DNA of 64,000 bases, from assembly GCF_001431725.1 (NCBI RefSeq), contig NZ_CP013106.1:4526001-4590000 (forward strand), given 5' to 3'. The DNA comes from Halomonas huangheensis (GTDB taxonomy: Bacteria; Pseudomonadota; Gammaproteobacteria; Pseudomonadales; Halomonadaceae). A model generated the notes under the pieces. That model did no database searches and had not been told where the DNA came from. It saw only the letters and a program-made list of their open reading frames with translations. Positions 8,744-18,032 of the stretch are shown here, piece after piece (the stretch's first letter is position 1; the number at the start of each line of letters is the position of its first letter). The position numbers were made by a program, and so were the translations under genes.

Positions 8744-10099
8744 ATGGATTTCTCCCTGTTGATCAACACCGCACCATCGGCCAGATCAGCGCCGGCAGCC
8801 AGCAATGCGTCCAACGCTTCCGGCTTTGCTGAACGGCTGGCTGCTGTGTCCTCATCCTCCAGCTCAGCTGCTGCCGATGGCAAGTCAGATCCTGGTGGGG
8901 CCGTTCTTCCAGCGTCTCGCGACAACGGCGCTGTAAACGACACTCTTGATCAGGAACATGCAGACGATGAAGGCGGTGTGCTGGCGGAAGCCTTACTGAT
9001 CCCCGCCACGATCAATGCCACGATCAATGCCACTACATTGAACACGCTACCAGCACAGGCAGCAGGAGCTCTGCGACATACAGGGCTGACTACTACACCA
9101 GGCATCAATACCACCATGGTGGGTTCCACCGCTGCCAGCGATAGCCTGGCAGTCGTTCGCGAACGTCTGCAGTTGATGGCCAACGCCAGTGCCCACACAC
9201 CAGGTTCAGGTACCTTGTCGACGTTGAATCCATCCCCCACTCACTCCGAAGTCATCGTCGGGACACTGGACCAGGCAACATCCAATGCTCCCTCCAGGCA
9301 TCTACTGCTTGATCCTGAGCAGCTGGCTCAGCGCCTGCAACACCGCGAACAGTCCCAAAACCCCAGTCATCCGGCAACGGCTCCCCAGGCGATGGCCGGC
9401 TCGCCCTCCAACACGCCTCCATCACCGGTGGACACCAACGCCTCGGTGCTGACCACACAGAGCTTGACCTCACAGAGCTTGACCTCACAGAGCTTGACCC
9501 CACAGAACCGGGGGAAACGGAGCATGGCAATGGACGGCAACCCTGGCAGTCAACTGGCCGACGGCACCAGCGATGACCCATTCAGCGCCTCACTGGCCCA
9601 GGCCAACAGTGCATCACGTGCCCCAGCCTCGGCCATGACCGGCAGTATCCCGGCCAATATCAGCAGCCCGGAATGGTCCCGGCAACTGGGTCATACCCTG
9701 ACGCGTATCGGTATAGGCCCCCAGACACAGGAAGGCGACCAGCGTATCGAACTGCGTCTGCATCCCGCCGAGCTGGGCCCACTGTCGGTCAGCTTGCGTA
9801 TGGGCGAGCATGGCGCTCAGGCTCAGTTCGTCTCGGCACACCCCCACGTTCGCCAGGCCGTGGAACAGGCGCTGCCCCAGCTACGTGAAATCCTCGCCGA
9901 ACAGGGCATACAACTCGGCCAGACGTCAGTCAGTGACCATGGCCAAGGCACACAAGGCGAAACCAGCCGCGACCAGAGTCCGGGTAACGGACTGGCAACC
10001 GGCAACTCGCCAGGCAACATCACCGACAACAGCGAACCGTTGATCACCACCAATACCACCAGCGTGGTCATGGATGGCCGGGTTGATTTGTATGCGTAA
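8744..10099 (+). CDS. fliK: Flagellar hook-length control protein FliK
   Basis: A 451-residue secreted molecular ruler that sets hook length and triggers the FlhB specificity switch. The start at 8744 (behind GCAGGAG) gives MDFSLLINTAPS; the longer frame from 8528 is only the shadow of fliJ. The N-terminal two thirds are Ser/Thr/Ala-rich and disordered, with a tandem pentapeptide (TSQSL three times near residues 241-256). The conserved C-terminal domain is clear (RIELRLHPAELGPLSVSLRM, then VRQAVEQALPQLREILAEQGI, about residues 335-400). A second FliK-like protein is encoded at 44775. Confidence 0.95.
   Translation: MDFSLLINTAPSARSAPAASNASNASGFAERLAAVSSSSSSAAADGKSDPGGAVLPASRDNGAVNDTLDQEHADDEGGVLAEALLIPATINATINATTLNTLPAQAAGALRHTGLTTTPGINTTMVGSTAASDSLAVVRERLQLMANASAHTPGSGTLSTLNPSPTHSEVIVGTLDQATSNAPSRHLLLDPEQLAQRLQHREQSQNPSHPATAPQAMAGSPSNTPPSPVDTNASVLTTQSLTSQSLTSQSLTPQNRGKRSMAMDGNPGSQLADGTSDDPFSASLAQANSASRAPASAMTGSIPANISSPEWSRQLGHTLTRIGIGPQTQEGDQRIELRLHPAELGPLSVSLRMGEHGAQAQFVSAHPHVRQAVEQALPQLREILAEQGIQLGQTSVSDHGQGTQGETSRDQSPGNGLATGNSPGNITDNSEPLITTNTTSVVMDGRVDLYA
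9460..9505 (+). repeat. 15-bp tandem repeat inside fliK
   Basis: ACCTCACAGAGCTTG-type units occur three times in a row and encode TSQSL repeats in the disordered ruler region. Copy-number change in this array would change the ruler length by 5 residues per unit. Confidence 0.8.
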
Positions 10100-10436
10100 G
10101 AGAGAAGAAGGAAAAAGAAGGAAGAAGGAAGAATCAAGAGTGAAGAGTTGCTATGCCCCCGATTTTGTAGACGCCTCCCTTTACAGGACCAGGGGGTACT
10201 CGGGTTTCTTACCCCTTACCTCTTACCTCTGGTAACTGACAACTCGTAGCTGCTCAAGAGTACTCCGGTGCCGCGCCAGCGGCTCTGCTAATCCCCCAAG
10301 ATAAGCGCGAAGTTCACGCCTGTTCGGTCCATCGCGGTTTACTCCGAGACGGCATACTCGACCTCGAGACCTGCCTGCATACGACAGGCCTGATTCATTC
10401 GCCCAGGATGGGCCTCGAAGGTGGAGAGACACGGAT
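10100..10436. other. 337-bp fliK-fliL intergenic region with purine-rich tract
   Basis: No gene is seen. The first ~45 bp (10101-10147) are almost pure purine on the + strand (GAAGGAAGAAGGAAGAA-type). They resemble the reverse complement of the pyrimidine array at 42290-42366. A second segment near 10209-10245 (TTACCCCTTACCTCTTACCTCT followed by GTAACTGACAACTCG) also resembles the end of that array. This suggests a dispersed repeat family. No convincing FlhDC or sigma-28 site for fliL was found. Confidence 0.6.
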
Positions 10437-10922
10437 ATGGCAAGATCGCGATGGCTTATCTGGCTACTGGTGGTGCTGGTGATAACGGCGTCATCTGCCG
10501 CGGCGATTGCCATCTACATGTTGCTGAACCAGTCTCCCGGGGCGCTGGCCCATGCCGGGGAAGCCCAGCAAGACACCGCTCACACCAGGGCGGAGCCACC
10601 GGTCGACCCGATATATCTCAAGCTCGAGCCCTTCACCGTCAACCTCGCCGAGGACAACGGTGGGCCGCGCATGCTGTACATGGGTATCACGCTGCAACTC
10701 GGCGACCAGCTCAGTCAGCAAGCCATTGACCGCATCCGCCCTCAGGTCCGCAACCGAGTGGTGTTGATGCTTTCCGGTCGCAAGGCAGAAGATCTGGTTA
10801 CCCCCGAAGGCAAGCAACAACTGGCAACAGACCTGACCACCGGCCTCAGCGAACTGCTTGCTGAGAATCACTCCGATGTGAACATCAGTCATGTGCTGTT
10901 CACCGAGTTCATCGTCCAATAG
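10437..10922 (+). CDS. fliL: Flagellar basal-body-associated protein FliL
   Basis: A 161-residue single-pass inner-membrane protein that associates with the stator and supports torque. The TM segment is at about residues 6-29 (WLIWLLVVLVITASSAAAIAIYML). The periplasmic FliL domain follows (YLKLEPFTVNLAED, then LQLGDQLSQQAIDRIRPQVRNRVVLMLSGR), ending in the typical VLFTEFIVQ. It is the first gene of fliLMNOPQR, 12 bp before fliM. Length matches E. coli (154). Confidence 0.96.
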   Translation: MARSRWLIWLLVVLVITASSAAAIAIYMLLNQSPGALAHAGEAQQDTAHTRAEPPVDPIYLKLEPFTVNLAEDNGGPRMLYMGITLQLGDQLSQQAIDRIRPQVRNRVVLMLSGRKAEDLVTPEGKQQLATDLTTGLSELLAENHSDVNISHVLFTEFIVQ

Positions 10923-10934
10923 GTCAGCATCACC

Positions 10935-11972
10935 ATGTCTCAAGACGACCTACTGTCCCAGGAAGAAATCGACGCCCTGCTCAAGGGCGTCAGTGGGGAT
11001 GAGGAAAGCGAGGACAGCACACCGACCAATACGAGTAGTCGTGTGCGGCGCTTCGATCCCGCCACTCAGCATCGCATCATCCGTGAGCGGTTGCAGACGC
11101 TGGATATCATCAATGAGCGCTTTGCTCGTCACTTCCGCATGGGCATGTTCAATCTACTGCGACGCAGTGCGGATATCACCGTGGATTCGGTGCAATATCA
11201 AAGCTATAGCGACTTCGCACGCAACGTCCCGGTGCCGACCAACATCAACATCATCGCCATGAAGCCGCTGCAGGGCTCGGCATTGATCGTGTTTCCCCCC
11301 AGCCTGGTATTCATGGTGGTCGATAACCTGTTCGGTGGTGATGGTCGCTTCCTGACCCGCTCCGAAGGGCGCGAATTCACCAATACCGAGCAGCGCATCA
11401 TCAAGCGAGTTCTGCAACTGGCCATCGACGGCTACAGCGAAGCATGGAAGTCGGTATATCCACTTGAAATCAGTTATCTGCGCTCGGAGATGCAGTCCAA
11501 ATTCGCCAATATCACCAACTCACCGAACGAGATCGTGGTCAATACGGCCTTTCATCTCGAAGTCGGCAATCTGTCCTCGACCTTTCAGGTGTGTATCCCC
11601 TACACCATGATCGAGCCGCTACGCGAACTGCTCACCAACCCGCTCAGTGAGGGTAGCCGTAACAAGGACGGCGCCTTTCATCGCCGCATGGCCGGAGAGC
11701 TGCGCCACTCGGAGATCGAGCTGATCGCCGACTTTGCCGAGATCGAATCCTGTATGGCTGAGGTGATGCAGCTGTCGCAAGGCGACATCCTGGCGTTGGA
11801 TCTACCCCAGACCGTTACCGCCCGCGTCGATGGCGTGCCGGTCATGGAGTGCGAATACGGCAGCCAGCACGAGCAGCGCGCCCTGCGTGTGTTGCGGATG
11901 ATCGACCACCGTGCAGGACACCATCCTGATAACGCCTTCGTCAAAGGCTCCCAGCCTTCCTCCGAGGAATAG
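10935..11972 (+). CDS. fliM: Flagellar motor switch protein FliM
   Basis: A 345-residue C-ring protein. The N-terminal CheY-P-binding peptide is intact (DDLLSQEEIDALLKGV, residues 4-19), matching the presence of cheY in this window. The middle CheC-like domain (about 45-230) and C-terminal SpoA domain (about 250-325) follow. It binds CheY-P and reverses rotation. It sits between fliL and fliN, 4 bp before the fliN start. Confidence 0.97.
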   Translation: MSQDDLLSQEEIDALLKGVSGDEESEDSTPTNTSSRVRRFDPATQHRIIRERLQTLDIINERFARHFRMGMFNLLRRSADITVDSVQYQSYSDFARNVPVPTNINIIAMKPLQGSALIVFPPSLVFMVVDNLFGGDGRFLTRSEGREFTNTEQRIIKRVLQLAIDGYSEAWKSVYPLEISYLRSEMQSKFANITNSPNEIVVNTAFHLEVGNLSSTFQVCIPYTMIEPLRELLTNPLSEGSRNKDGAFHRRMAGELRHSEIELIADFAEIESCMAEVMQLSQGDILALDLPQTVTARVDGVPVMECEYGSQHEQRALRVLRMIDHRAGHHPDNAFVKGSQPSSEE

Positions 11973-11976
11973 CAAC

Positions 11977-12489
11977 ATGACAGACCCCAAGAAGCCGGAT
12001 GCTCCCGTAGGTGAAGATGACTGGGAAGCCGCGATGTCCGAACAGCAGGACGACAGCACTGAATCGGCCGAGGATGATCCCTGGGCCGCCGCCCTCGCCG
12101 AACAGCAGCAGGCGGAAGACAGCACTGATGATGTCGGCAGCGATGAAACCGACACGGCGTCTGCAACCCGTAACGCCGGTGAGAGCGTGTTCCGTCCGCT
12201 GGCCGGCAATGCCAGCGAAGTGGGACAGCGCGACCTCGAGATGATCATGGATATCCCGGTCAAGCTGACCGTGGAGCTGGGCCGCACCCGCCTGACGATC
12301 AAGCAGCTGCTGGAACTGGCCCAGGGTTCGGTTATCGAACTTGACGGTCTCGCCGGCGAGCCGATGGATATCCTCATCAACGGCTACTTGATCGCCCAGG
12401 GCGAAGTCGTCGTCGTCGAGGACCGCTATGGCATCCGCATCACCGAGATCATCACTCCCTCTGAACGGGTCAAGAAACTCAACCGATGA
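11977..12489 (+). CDS. fliN: Flagellar motor switch protein FliN
   Basis: A 170-residue C-ring protein, longer than E. coli FliN (137) because of an acidic, Q-rich N-terminal extension (about residues 1-75). The C-terminal SpoA domain is canonical (LEMIMDIPVKLTVELGRT, then LLELAQGSVIELDGLAGEPMDILINGYLIAQGEVVVVEDRYGIRI in pieces). The start at 11977 follows GAGGA and removes 22 residues that only overlap fliM. It overlaps fliO by 4 bp. Confidence 0.96.
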   Translation: MTDPKKPDAPVGEDDWEAAMSEQQDDSTESAEDDPWAAALAEQQQAEDSTDDVGSDETDTASATRNAGESVFRPLAGNASEVGQRDLEMIMDIPVKLTVELGRTRLTIKQLLELAQGSVIELDGLAGEPMDILINGYLIAQGEVVVVEDRYGIRITEIITPSERVKKLNR

Positions 12490-12908
12490 GCATCGACTCC
12501 TCCGCAACGATCAATCAGTCGCTGGAGAGCCTGACCCAGAGCGGCGATAACCTGCTGGGAATGGCAATGCTCGGCAAGACCGCCGCCGCTCTGGCCGTGG
12601 TACTTCTGATCATTCTTGGGCTGGCGGCGCTGGTGCGTCGACGCGGCCTACCGCGACAGTCGCAACAGCTGACACTCAAGGTAATCGGCAGCACGCCGAT
12701 CGGCCCGCGTGAAAAGGTTGTGGTAGTGCAGGTAGAGGACCGATGGCTGGTGCTGGGCGTAGGTGGTAATCAGATCACCCGGCTCGATAGTCTCGAGGCC
12801 CGAGAGGAACAGGCCTCCGGATCCGAGGTCGAGCTGCAGGGTAGTTTCGCCGAGCGCTTCGCTCAGGCACTGAAGGCCAATCTGTCCAGGCGGGGAACAG
12901 GCTCATGA
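12486..12908 (+). CDS. fliO: Flagellar biosynthetic protein FliO
   Basis: A 140-residue membrane protein that helps assemble the FliP ring of the export gate. One TM segment is at about residues 31-50 ([22 protein letters not shown]). A cytoplasmic domain of FliO/MopB type follows ([34 protein letters not shown] in pieces, residues 58-96). Start and stop overlap fliN and fliP by 4 bp each. Confidence 0.94.
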   Translation: MSIDSSATINQSLESLTQSGDNLLGMAMLGKTAAALAVVLLIILGLAALVRRRGLPRQSQQLTLKVIGSTPIGPREKVVVVQVEDRWLVLGVGGNQITRLDSLEAREEQASGSEVELQGSFAERFAQALKANLSRRGTGS

Positions 12909-13672
12909 CAGCTCCCGCTGTGGCGCTCCAGCGCCTGGCACCGCTACTGCTGGTGACTGGCCTGGTGCTGGGCTTGAGCACTCCCGCTGTGGCGCAACAG
13001 ATCCCCGGCATCATCAGTCAACCGATGGCAGACGGTGGACAGAAGTGGTCAGTGTCGCTGCAGACGCTGTTGCTGCTGACTTCCATGGCATTTCTGCCAG
13101 CTGCACTACTGATGATGACCAGTTTCACACGCATCATCATCGTGCTGGGACTGCTGCGCACCGCCATGGGAACGCCGACGACACCACCCAATCAGGTCCT
13201 GCTCGGTCTGGCGCTGTTTCTTACCGCCTTCATCATGTCGCCAGTGATCAACGAGGTCTATCAGAGCGCCTGGGCCCCGTTGTCCGCCGAACAGATCGAC
13301 TTCGGCGAATTCCTGCAGCGAGCCCAGCAGCCGCTACGCGAATTCATGCTTGGGCAGACCCGCGAACCGGATCTTGCCATGTTCGCCAGGCTCGCCGAGA
13401 TCGGGACGATGCAGGGGCCTGAAGATGTGCCGCTACAGGTACTGGTGCCGGCCTTTGTCACCAGTGAGCTGAAGACCGCCTTTCAGATCGGCTTCACACT
13501 GTTCATTCCCTTTCTGATCATCGATCTGGTGGTTGCCAGTGTGCTGATGGCGCTGGGGATGATGATGGTGCCGCCAGTCACCATATCGTTGCCGTTCAAG
13601 CTGATGTTGTTTGTGCTGGTCGATGGCTGGCAACTGATCATCGGCTCCATGGCCAACAGCTTCTATCTCTAG
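12905..13672 (+). CDS. fliP: Flagellar export gate protein FliP
   Basis: A 255-residue core export-gate subunit with a cleavable signal peptide (AVAQQIPG at about residues 28-35). The characteristic segments are [34 protein letters not shown] (in pieces, about 54-87) and [17 protein letters not shown]. The C-terminal helices end [21 protein letters not shown]. It assembles as a pentamer with FliQ and FliR in the MS ring. Gene order fliOPQR is conserved. Confidence 0.97.
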   Translation: MTAPAVALQRLAPLLLVTGLVLGLSTPAVAQQIPGIISQPMADGGQKWSVSLQTLLLLTSMAFLPAALLMMTSFTRIIIVLGLLRTAMGTPTTPPNQVLLGLALFLTAFIMSPVINEVYQSAWAPLSAEQIDFGEFLQRAQQPLREFMLGQTREPDLAMFARLAEIGTMQGPEDVPLQVLVPAFVTSELKTAFQIGFTLFIPFLIIDLVVASVLMALGMMMVPPVTISLPFKLMLFVLVDGWQLIIGSMANSFYL

Positions 13673-13683
13673 GAGAGGTCTCG

Positions 13684-13953
13684 ATGACTCCAGAAACGGT
13701 AATGGGTCTGGCCCACCAGGGCATGCGAATCACTCTGCTGCTGGGCGCCCCACTGCTGCTGACCGCCTTGTTCACTGGTCTGTTGATCAGCCTGTTTCAG
13801 GCCGCAACCCAGATCAACGAAATGACGCTGTCATTCATTCCCAAGATTCTCGCAGTATTCGCGGTACTGGTACTGACAGGTCCCTGGATGCTGCAACTGA
13901 TCATTACCTTCACGCGGGAGCTATTCAGCAACATCCCACAGATGGTGAGCTGA
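13684..13953 (+). CDS. fliQ: Flagellar export gate protein FliQ
   Basis: An 89-residue two-helix membrane protein of canonical length, starting MTPETVMGLAHQGMRITLLLGAP. It contains the conserved TGLLISLFQAATQINEMTLSFIPK stretch (in pieces, about residues 32-55). It packs around the FliP5-FliR1 helix of the export gate. It sits 11 bp after fliP, behind AGGAGAGG. Confidence 0.97.
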   Translation: MTPETVMGLAHQGMRITLLLGAPLLLTALFTGLLISLFQAATQINEMTLSFIPKILAVFAVLVLTGPWMLQLIITFTRELFSNIPQMVS

Positions 13954-13984
13954 TGTCCTGCTGCCTGCGACGCGTGCACATCTG

Positions 13985-14776
13985 ATGTTCGAGATTACCT
14001 TCACTCAGTTGCACGGCTGGCTGACGGCCTTTCTGTGGCCCTTCTTTCGCATCACAGCACTGATGCTCGCCTCACCACTCTGGGGGCACAGCGCGGTGCC
14101 CAAGCAAGTCAAGATCGCGCTGGCAGGCGCCATCACTGTGTTGATCGCGCCCGTATTACCTGCCATGCCCGAGATACCGATCATGTCCTGGGCAGGGGTC
14201 GGACTGATCATGGAGCAACTGGTTATCGGCATCGCCATGGGCATCCTGCTGCATGTGATGCTGGCTGTGGTCATGGCCAGTGGCGAATATATCGGTCTGC
14301 AGATGGGACTGGGCTTCGCCACCTTCTTCGACCCGGGAACCAGTGCCAACATGGTGGTGGTATCACGCTTTCTGTACATGATAACCCTGCTGCTGTTTGT
14401 GGCACTCAATGGCCACTTGATCGTACTGGAAATCCTCATCTCCAGCTTTACCACCCTGCCGATCGGCATCCAGCGCTTCAATCCCGAAGCCTTCATCATG
14501 CTGGCCCGCTACGCCAGCATCATTTTCGCGACCGGGTTGCTGCTCGCCCTGCCGCTGGTATGTTCACTGCTGATCATCAATCTGGCGCTGGGCATCCTCA
14601 ACCGCGCAGCACCGCAATTGACGGTGTTCAATATTGGCTTTCCTGCCTCATTGACGGCAGGTCTTGCGCTGTTGATGGTATTGATGACCGACCTCGGCAG
14701 CATGCTGCAGCAACACTTTCAACATGCGCTGGCGGCGCTGCAATACCTGGTGGAAAGCATGGCACCGCTCGGCTGA
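13985..14776 (+). CDS. fliR: Flagellar export gate protein FliR
   Basis: A 263-residue polytopic membrane protein, last gene of the fliLMNOPQR run. FliR hallmarks include FRITALMLASPLWGHSAVPKQVKIALAGAI (in pieces, about residues 17-46). Also seen are EYIGLQMGLGFATFFDPGT (about 100-118) and the C-terminal FNIGFPASLTAGLALLM. It completes the FliPQR gate. After it the flagellar run is interrupted by non-flagellar genes. Confidence 0.97.
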   Translation: MFEITFTQLHGWLTAFLWPFFRITALMLASPLWGHSAVPKQVKIALAGAITVLIAPVLPAMPEIPIMSWAGVGLIMEQLVIGIAMGILLHVMLAVVMASGEYIGLQMGLGFATFFDPGTSANMVVVSRFLYMITLLLFVALNGHLIVLEILISSFTTLPIGIQRFNPEAFIMLARYASIIFATGLLLALPLVCSLLIINLALGILNRAAPQLTVFNIGFPASLTAGLALLMVLMTDLGSMLQQHFQHALAALQYLVESMAPLG

Positions 14777-15107
14777 ACGGCATGGCCAGTACCGCACAAA
14801 GATTTACCAAAACCACAATAACCTGCAACAGAACGACAATATCAAGGTCTATTGTCCATGCCAGAATAGGCGTGGCTGAAATGGACAAGTTTCTCCCACG
14901 CGGCTACCCGCATGACTGATACCATCCGCACGCTTGCTCCGTGACGGGCTGGCATATCTCTGCTGTTCTGAAGAATGGCTCTGCTGGCGACGCCCGCGTT
15001 CGATAGTTGTGATTGCAGCATGCCAGCCAGCGCTGAACACTTCCTGTTTTGCGTGTCTCTCGTCAGGCGCGCGCGCTACTCGCCAGACACAAGAAAGGTC
15101 TATCTGT
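14777..15107. other. 331-bp region after fliR with no recognised gene
   Basis: No terminator hairpin with a T-run, tRNA-like fold or convincing ORF was seen. The upstream frame that extends the following gene to 14934 lacks a ribosome binding site and reads like non-coding sequence. Confidence 0.55.
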
Positions 15108-15452
15108 ATGAGTCTGACATACCGCTCCCGCGAAGGATCACTGCAAGACACCCGGTCCGAGCTCGAAGACGCGCTGGGCTGCCACTTCCGCGCCCATGCC
15201 TGCCAGTTCCACAGCAACGGTTACTACAGCTGGCACAATGACTTCAATGACGAAGTGCTGGTGCTCTACGAGACCCTGGACATCACCGGCGCAGGGCAGA
15301 ACACCATCATGCTGAATATCTACGACACTGAGCGCCAGCGCGATCTACATGACATCATCACCAACCAGACTTCACTGGTCGCGCTCGCCAGGGATCATTA
15401 CCGAGCACAACCGGAAGAAACACTCCAGGCATTCGAAGCAGCGCTATTCTGA
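15108..15452 (+). CDS. Hypothetical protein, 114 residues
   Basis: I do not recognise a family. The ATG at 15108 follows AAAGG with normal spacing, and the product begins MSLTYRSREGSLQDTRSELEDALG. It is soluble, acidic and has no signal peptide or TM segment. The middle (HSNGYYSWHNDFNDEVLVLYETLDI) is aromatic-rich and looks beta-structured; the C-terminus is helical. It sits between fliR and the convergent arsB, 3 bp from the arsB stop. A role in motility or arsenic resistance is possible only by proximity. Confidence 0.65.
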   Translation: MSLTYRSREGSLQDTRSELEDALGCHFRAHACQFHSNGYYSWHNDFNDEVLVLYETLDITGAGQNTIMLNIYDTERQRDLHDIITNQTSLVALARDHYRAQPEETLQAFEAALF

Positions 15453-15455
15453 GCG

Positions 15456-16763
15456 TCATCCCTGCGTTAAAGGCAGCCACAACCACAGCCCTACCAGCGC
15501 AGAAAGCAGTACCGGCGGGGTCAGTACCAGCCCAACCTTCATGTACTGCCCCCAACTGATCCGAGTGCCCTTGTTGGCCAGCACATGCAGCCACAACAAC
15601 GTGGCGAGGCTGCCAATCGGCGTAAATTTGGGCCCCAGGTCGTTACCGATGACATTGGCGTAGATCATCAGTTCGCGAGTTGTTTCCGATACCTGCGCAT
15701 GGTCGATGGCCAGCGCACCCACCAGCGTCGATGGCATATTGTTCATCACCGACGCCAACAGCGCTGACAACACGCCAGTACCCAATGTCGCCACCAACTG
15801 CCCCTGCTTGCCCAGCCAGGTAAGTACCGCACTGGCATCGGCGGTCAACCAGGCGTTACCCAGTCCGTAGACCACCAGATACATACCCACCGAGAACAGC
15901 ACGATCTGCCAGGGTGCATCACGAATCACGCGACGCATGGAGATCACCGTGCTGCCACCGCCGCGCCACCAACGTCCGGCAATGCTGGCCAGTACCAACG
16001 CCGCCAGCCCGGTGACGACCGCTACCGGCACTCCCAGGGGGGCAGTGACGAAGAACGCCACCAGCAGAACCCCCAGCAGAGGAAAGGCCGCACGAAAGAC
16101 CAACGGATCACGTACCGCCTGCGCCGGATCTTCCAGACGCTCGAGTTCATAGTGCTCGGGTAGATCACCCCGGAACATCAGCCACAGCACCACCAGGGTC
16201 GCGCTCAGCGAAATCAGATTGACCGGTACCATCACCAGCGCATAGCGATTGAAGGACACATCAAAGAAGTTGGCACTGACGATGTTGACCAGGTTGGAGA
16301 TGATCAACGGCAGACTGGTGGTATCGGCGACAAAACCGGTGGCGATGATGAATGCCAGGGCCGCCGCCGGTGAGAACTGCAGGCGCAGCAGAATCGCCAT
16401 CACGATTGGCGTCAGCAACAGCGCCGCACCATCGTTGGCGAAGAAGGCCGCGATCACCGCCCCCAACAGGATTACCAACGGGAACAACCGGCGCCCACTG
16501 CCACCCCCCCAGCGGGCAACGTGCAGTGCCGCCCAGGCAAAGAATCCCGCTTCATCCAGAATCAGCGAGATGATGATCAGCGCCACAAAGGTGAAGGTGG
16601 CATCCCAGACGATATCCCATACCACCACCACGTCGGCCAGATTTACGACGCCGGCCAGCAGAGCCAGTGCCGCGCCCGCCAGAGCACTGGTGCCGATACC
16701 CAACCCTCGGGGCTGCCAGATCACCAGAGTCAGAGTCACTACGAAGATGGCCAACGCCAGCAT
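15456..16763 (-). CDS. arsB: Arsenite efflux transporter ArsB
   Basis: A 435-residue inner-membrane arsenite exporter of the ArsB/NhaD superfamily (E. coli ArsB is 429). It has about 12 hydrophobic segments. Family motifs include LDEAGFFAWAALHVARWGGGSGRRLF (in pieces, about residues 69-94), AAFFANDGAALLLTPIV (about 105-121) and FVADTTSLPLIISNLVNI (about 144-161). The start at 16763 follows AGGAGCAGG. It is the last gene of the arsR-C-H-B operon, 103 bp after arsH. No arsA is present, so export is driven by the membrane potential. Confidence 0.96.
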   Translation of the reverse strand: MLALAIFVVTLTLVIWQPRGLGIGTSALAGAALALLAGVVNLADVVVVWDIVWDATFTFVALIIISLILDEAGFFAWAALHVARWGGGSGRRLFPLVILLGAVIAAFFANDGAALLLTPIVMAILLRLQFSPAAALAFIIATGFVADTTSLPLIISNLVNIVSANFFDVSFNRYALVMVPVNLISLSATLVVLWLMFRGDLPEHYELERLEDPAQAVRDPLVFRAAFPLLGVLLVAFFVTAPLGVPVAVVTGLAALVLASIAGRWWRGGGSTVISMRRVIRDAPWQIVLFSVGMYLVVYGLGNAWLTADASAVLTWLGKQGQLVATLGTGVLSALLASVMNNMPSTLVGALAIDHAQVSETTRELMIYANVIGNDLGPKFTPIGSLATLLWLHVLANKGTRISWGQYMKVGLVLTPPVLLSALVGLWLWLPLTQG

Positions 16764-16866
16764 GAATCCTGCTCCTGTGCTGCTCGAAAACGAGCGTGAC
16801 GTGATTGAACGACGTCACCGGGCCAGTAAGCGCCCGGTGCGGCTCCACGAGACATTGAGTCGCGCT

Positions 16867-17595
16867 TCAGTGAGTGGTCTGGTTGACCCGCTTCGACACC
16901 TCTTCCGCGCTCTCGACACGCTCGGAGTAACGCTGGGTCAGGTAGTCACTGCGCTGCCGATTGAGCCAGGTGAACTTCATCAGCTCCTCACAGACATCCA
17001 CCACACGCAGGTAAAGCGGCGACAGACGCATGCGTCCAGCTTCATCGAATTCGTTGAAAGCCTTCGGCACCGACGATTGATTGGGGATGGTCAGCATACG
17101 CATCCAGCGTCCCAGCAAGCGCATCTGGTTGACCGTATTGAAGCTCTGGCTGCCGCCGCAGACCTGCATCAATGCCAATGTCTTGCCCTGAGTCGGGCGC
17201 ACGCCGCCCATCGACAACGGCAACCAGTCGATCTGCGCCTTCATTACCGAAGTCATTGCCCCGTGGCGTTCCGGGCTGACCCACATCATACCCTCGGACC
17301 AGTTGGCCAGGTCACGCAACTCGCGGACCTTGGGGTGATCACCATTCACCGCATCAGGCAACGGCAGATCATGCGGTGAGAAGCTGCGTACCTCGGCGCC
17401 GAAAGCCGTCAGCAGACGCATGGCCTCTTCCGCCAGCAGACGGGAATAGGAGCGCTCACGCAGCGACCCGTAAAGCACCAGAATCCTTGGTGGATGACGC
17501 TCCACACCCGGTGCGACCAGTCGGTCAACATCAATCCCACGCCACTGTTCCGGATCGATATTGGGCAAGTCCTGTAGCGATGGAACAACACTCAT
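16867..17595 (-). CDS. arsH: Arsenical resistance protein ArsH (NADPH:FMN oxidoreductase)
   Basis: A 242-residue flavodoxin-like protein. The FMN phosphate loop is [12 protein letters not shown] (about residues 39-50). The central [37 protein letters not shown] (in pieces) and the [28 protein letters not shown] region are typical of ArsH. The family reduces flavins or quinones and oxidises trivalent methyl- and aryl-arsenicals. It overlaps arsC by 4 bp, so the two are translationally coupled. Confidence 0.95.
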   Translation of the reverse strand: MSVVPSLQDLPNIDPEQWRGIDVDRLVAPGVERHPPRILVLYGSLRERSYSRLLAEEAMRLLTAFGAEVRSFSPHDLPLPDAVNGDHPKVRELRDLANWSEGMMWVSPERHGAMTSVMKAQIDWLPLSMGGVRPTQGKTLALMQVCGGSQSFNTVNQMRLLGRWMRMLTIPNQSSVPKAFNEFDEAGRMRLSPLYLRVVDVCEELMKFTWLNRQRSDYLTQRYSERVESAEEVSKRVNQTTH

Positions 17596-18002
17596 GAGTT
17601 CACCTCCGATACCACGACCTTGTCACCGTCTTCCTTGACGAAATGCGTCACCGGGTTGACCAGCAGTGCCAGCACCTTCTCCGACGGACGACACAGTGCC
17701 GTGCCCCGCTCGCTGACCACGATCGGCCGGTTGATCAGGATCGGGTGTTCGATCATCGCATCCACCAGCGCATCGTCATCGAGTGACGGATCATCGAGAC
17801 CCAGCTCATCGAAGGGTGTGCCCTTACGCCTCAACAGCTCGCGAGGGCTGATTCCCATCGCAGCGATCAACTGGCAGAGCCGCTCGCGACTCGGCGGTGT
17901 GCGCAGATATTCGATCACTTCGGGCTGTTCGCCCGAGGCCTTGAGCATGGCCAGCGTATTGCGTGAGGTTCCGCACTCGGGGTTGTGGTAGATCTGGATC
18001 AT
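17592..18002 (-). CDS. arsC: Arsenate reductase ArsC (glutaredoxin-coupled)
   Basis: A 136-residue cytoplasmic arsenate reductase of the E. coli plasmid type. The catalytic cysteine is C10 in [10 protein letters not shown]. Arginines expected to bind arsenate are in LLRRKG (about 57-58), INRPIV (about 93) and LCRPSE (about 106). It reduces arsenate to arsenite for export by ArsB. It starts 17 bp after the arsR stop and overlaps arsH by 4 bp. Confidence 0.96.
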   Translation of the reverse strand: MIQIYHNPECGTSRNTLAMLKASGEQPEVIEYLRTPPSRERLCQLIAAMGISPRELLRRKGTPFDELGLDDPSLDDDALVDAMIEHPILINRPIVVSERGTALCRPSEKVLALLVNPVTHFVKEDGDKVVVSEVNS

Positions 18003-18004
18003 CG

Positions 18005-18032
18005 GTCACTTGTCCTCTGTCACTTGTCCTCG
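18005..18032. repeat. 14-bp tandem duplication spanning the arsR stop codon
   Basis: GTCACTTGTCCTC is repeated back to back (18005-18018 and 18019-18032). On the coding strand this duplicates the last codons of arsR with its stop (GAG GAC AAG TGA). It is one of several arrays that overlap gene ends in this window. Confidence 0.85.

Noticed and set aside
16249..17379. 376-codon + strand frame
   Set aside because: It is antisense to arsB and arsH, which have clear motifs; the frame is a shadow with arginine/alanine-rich composition.
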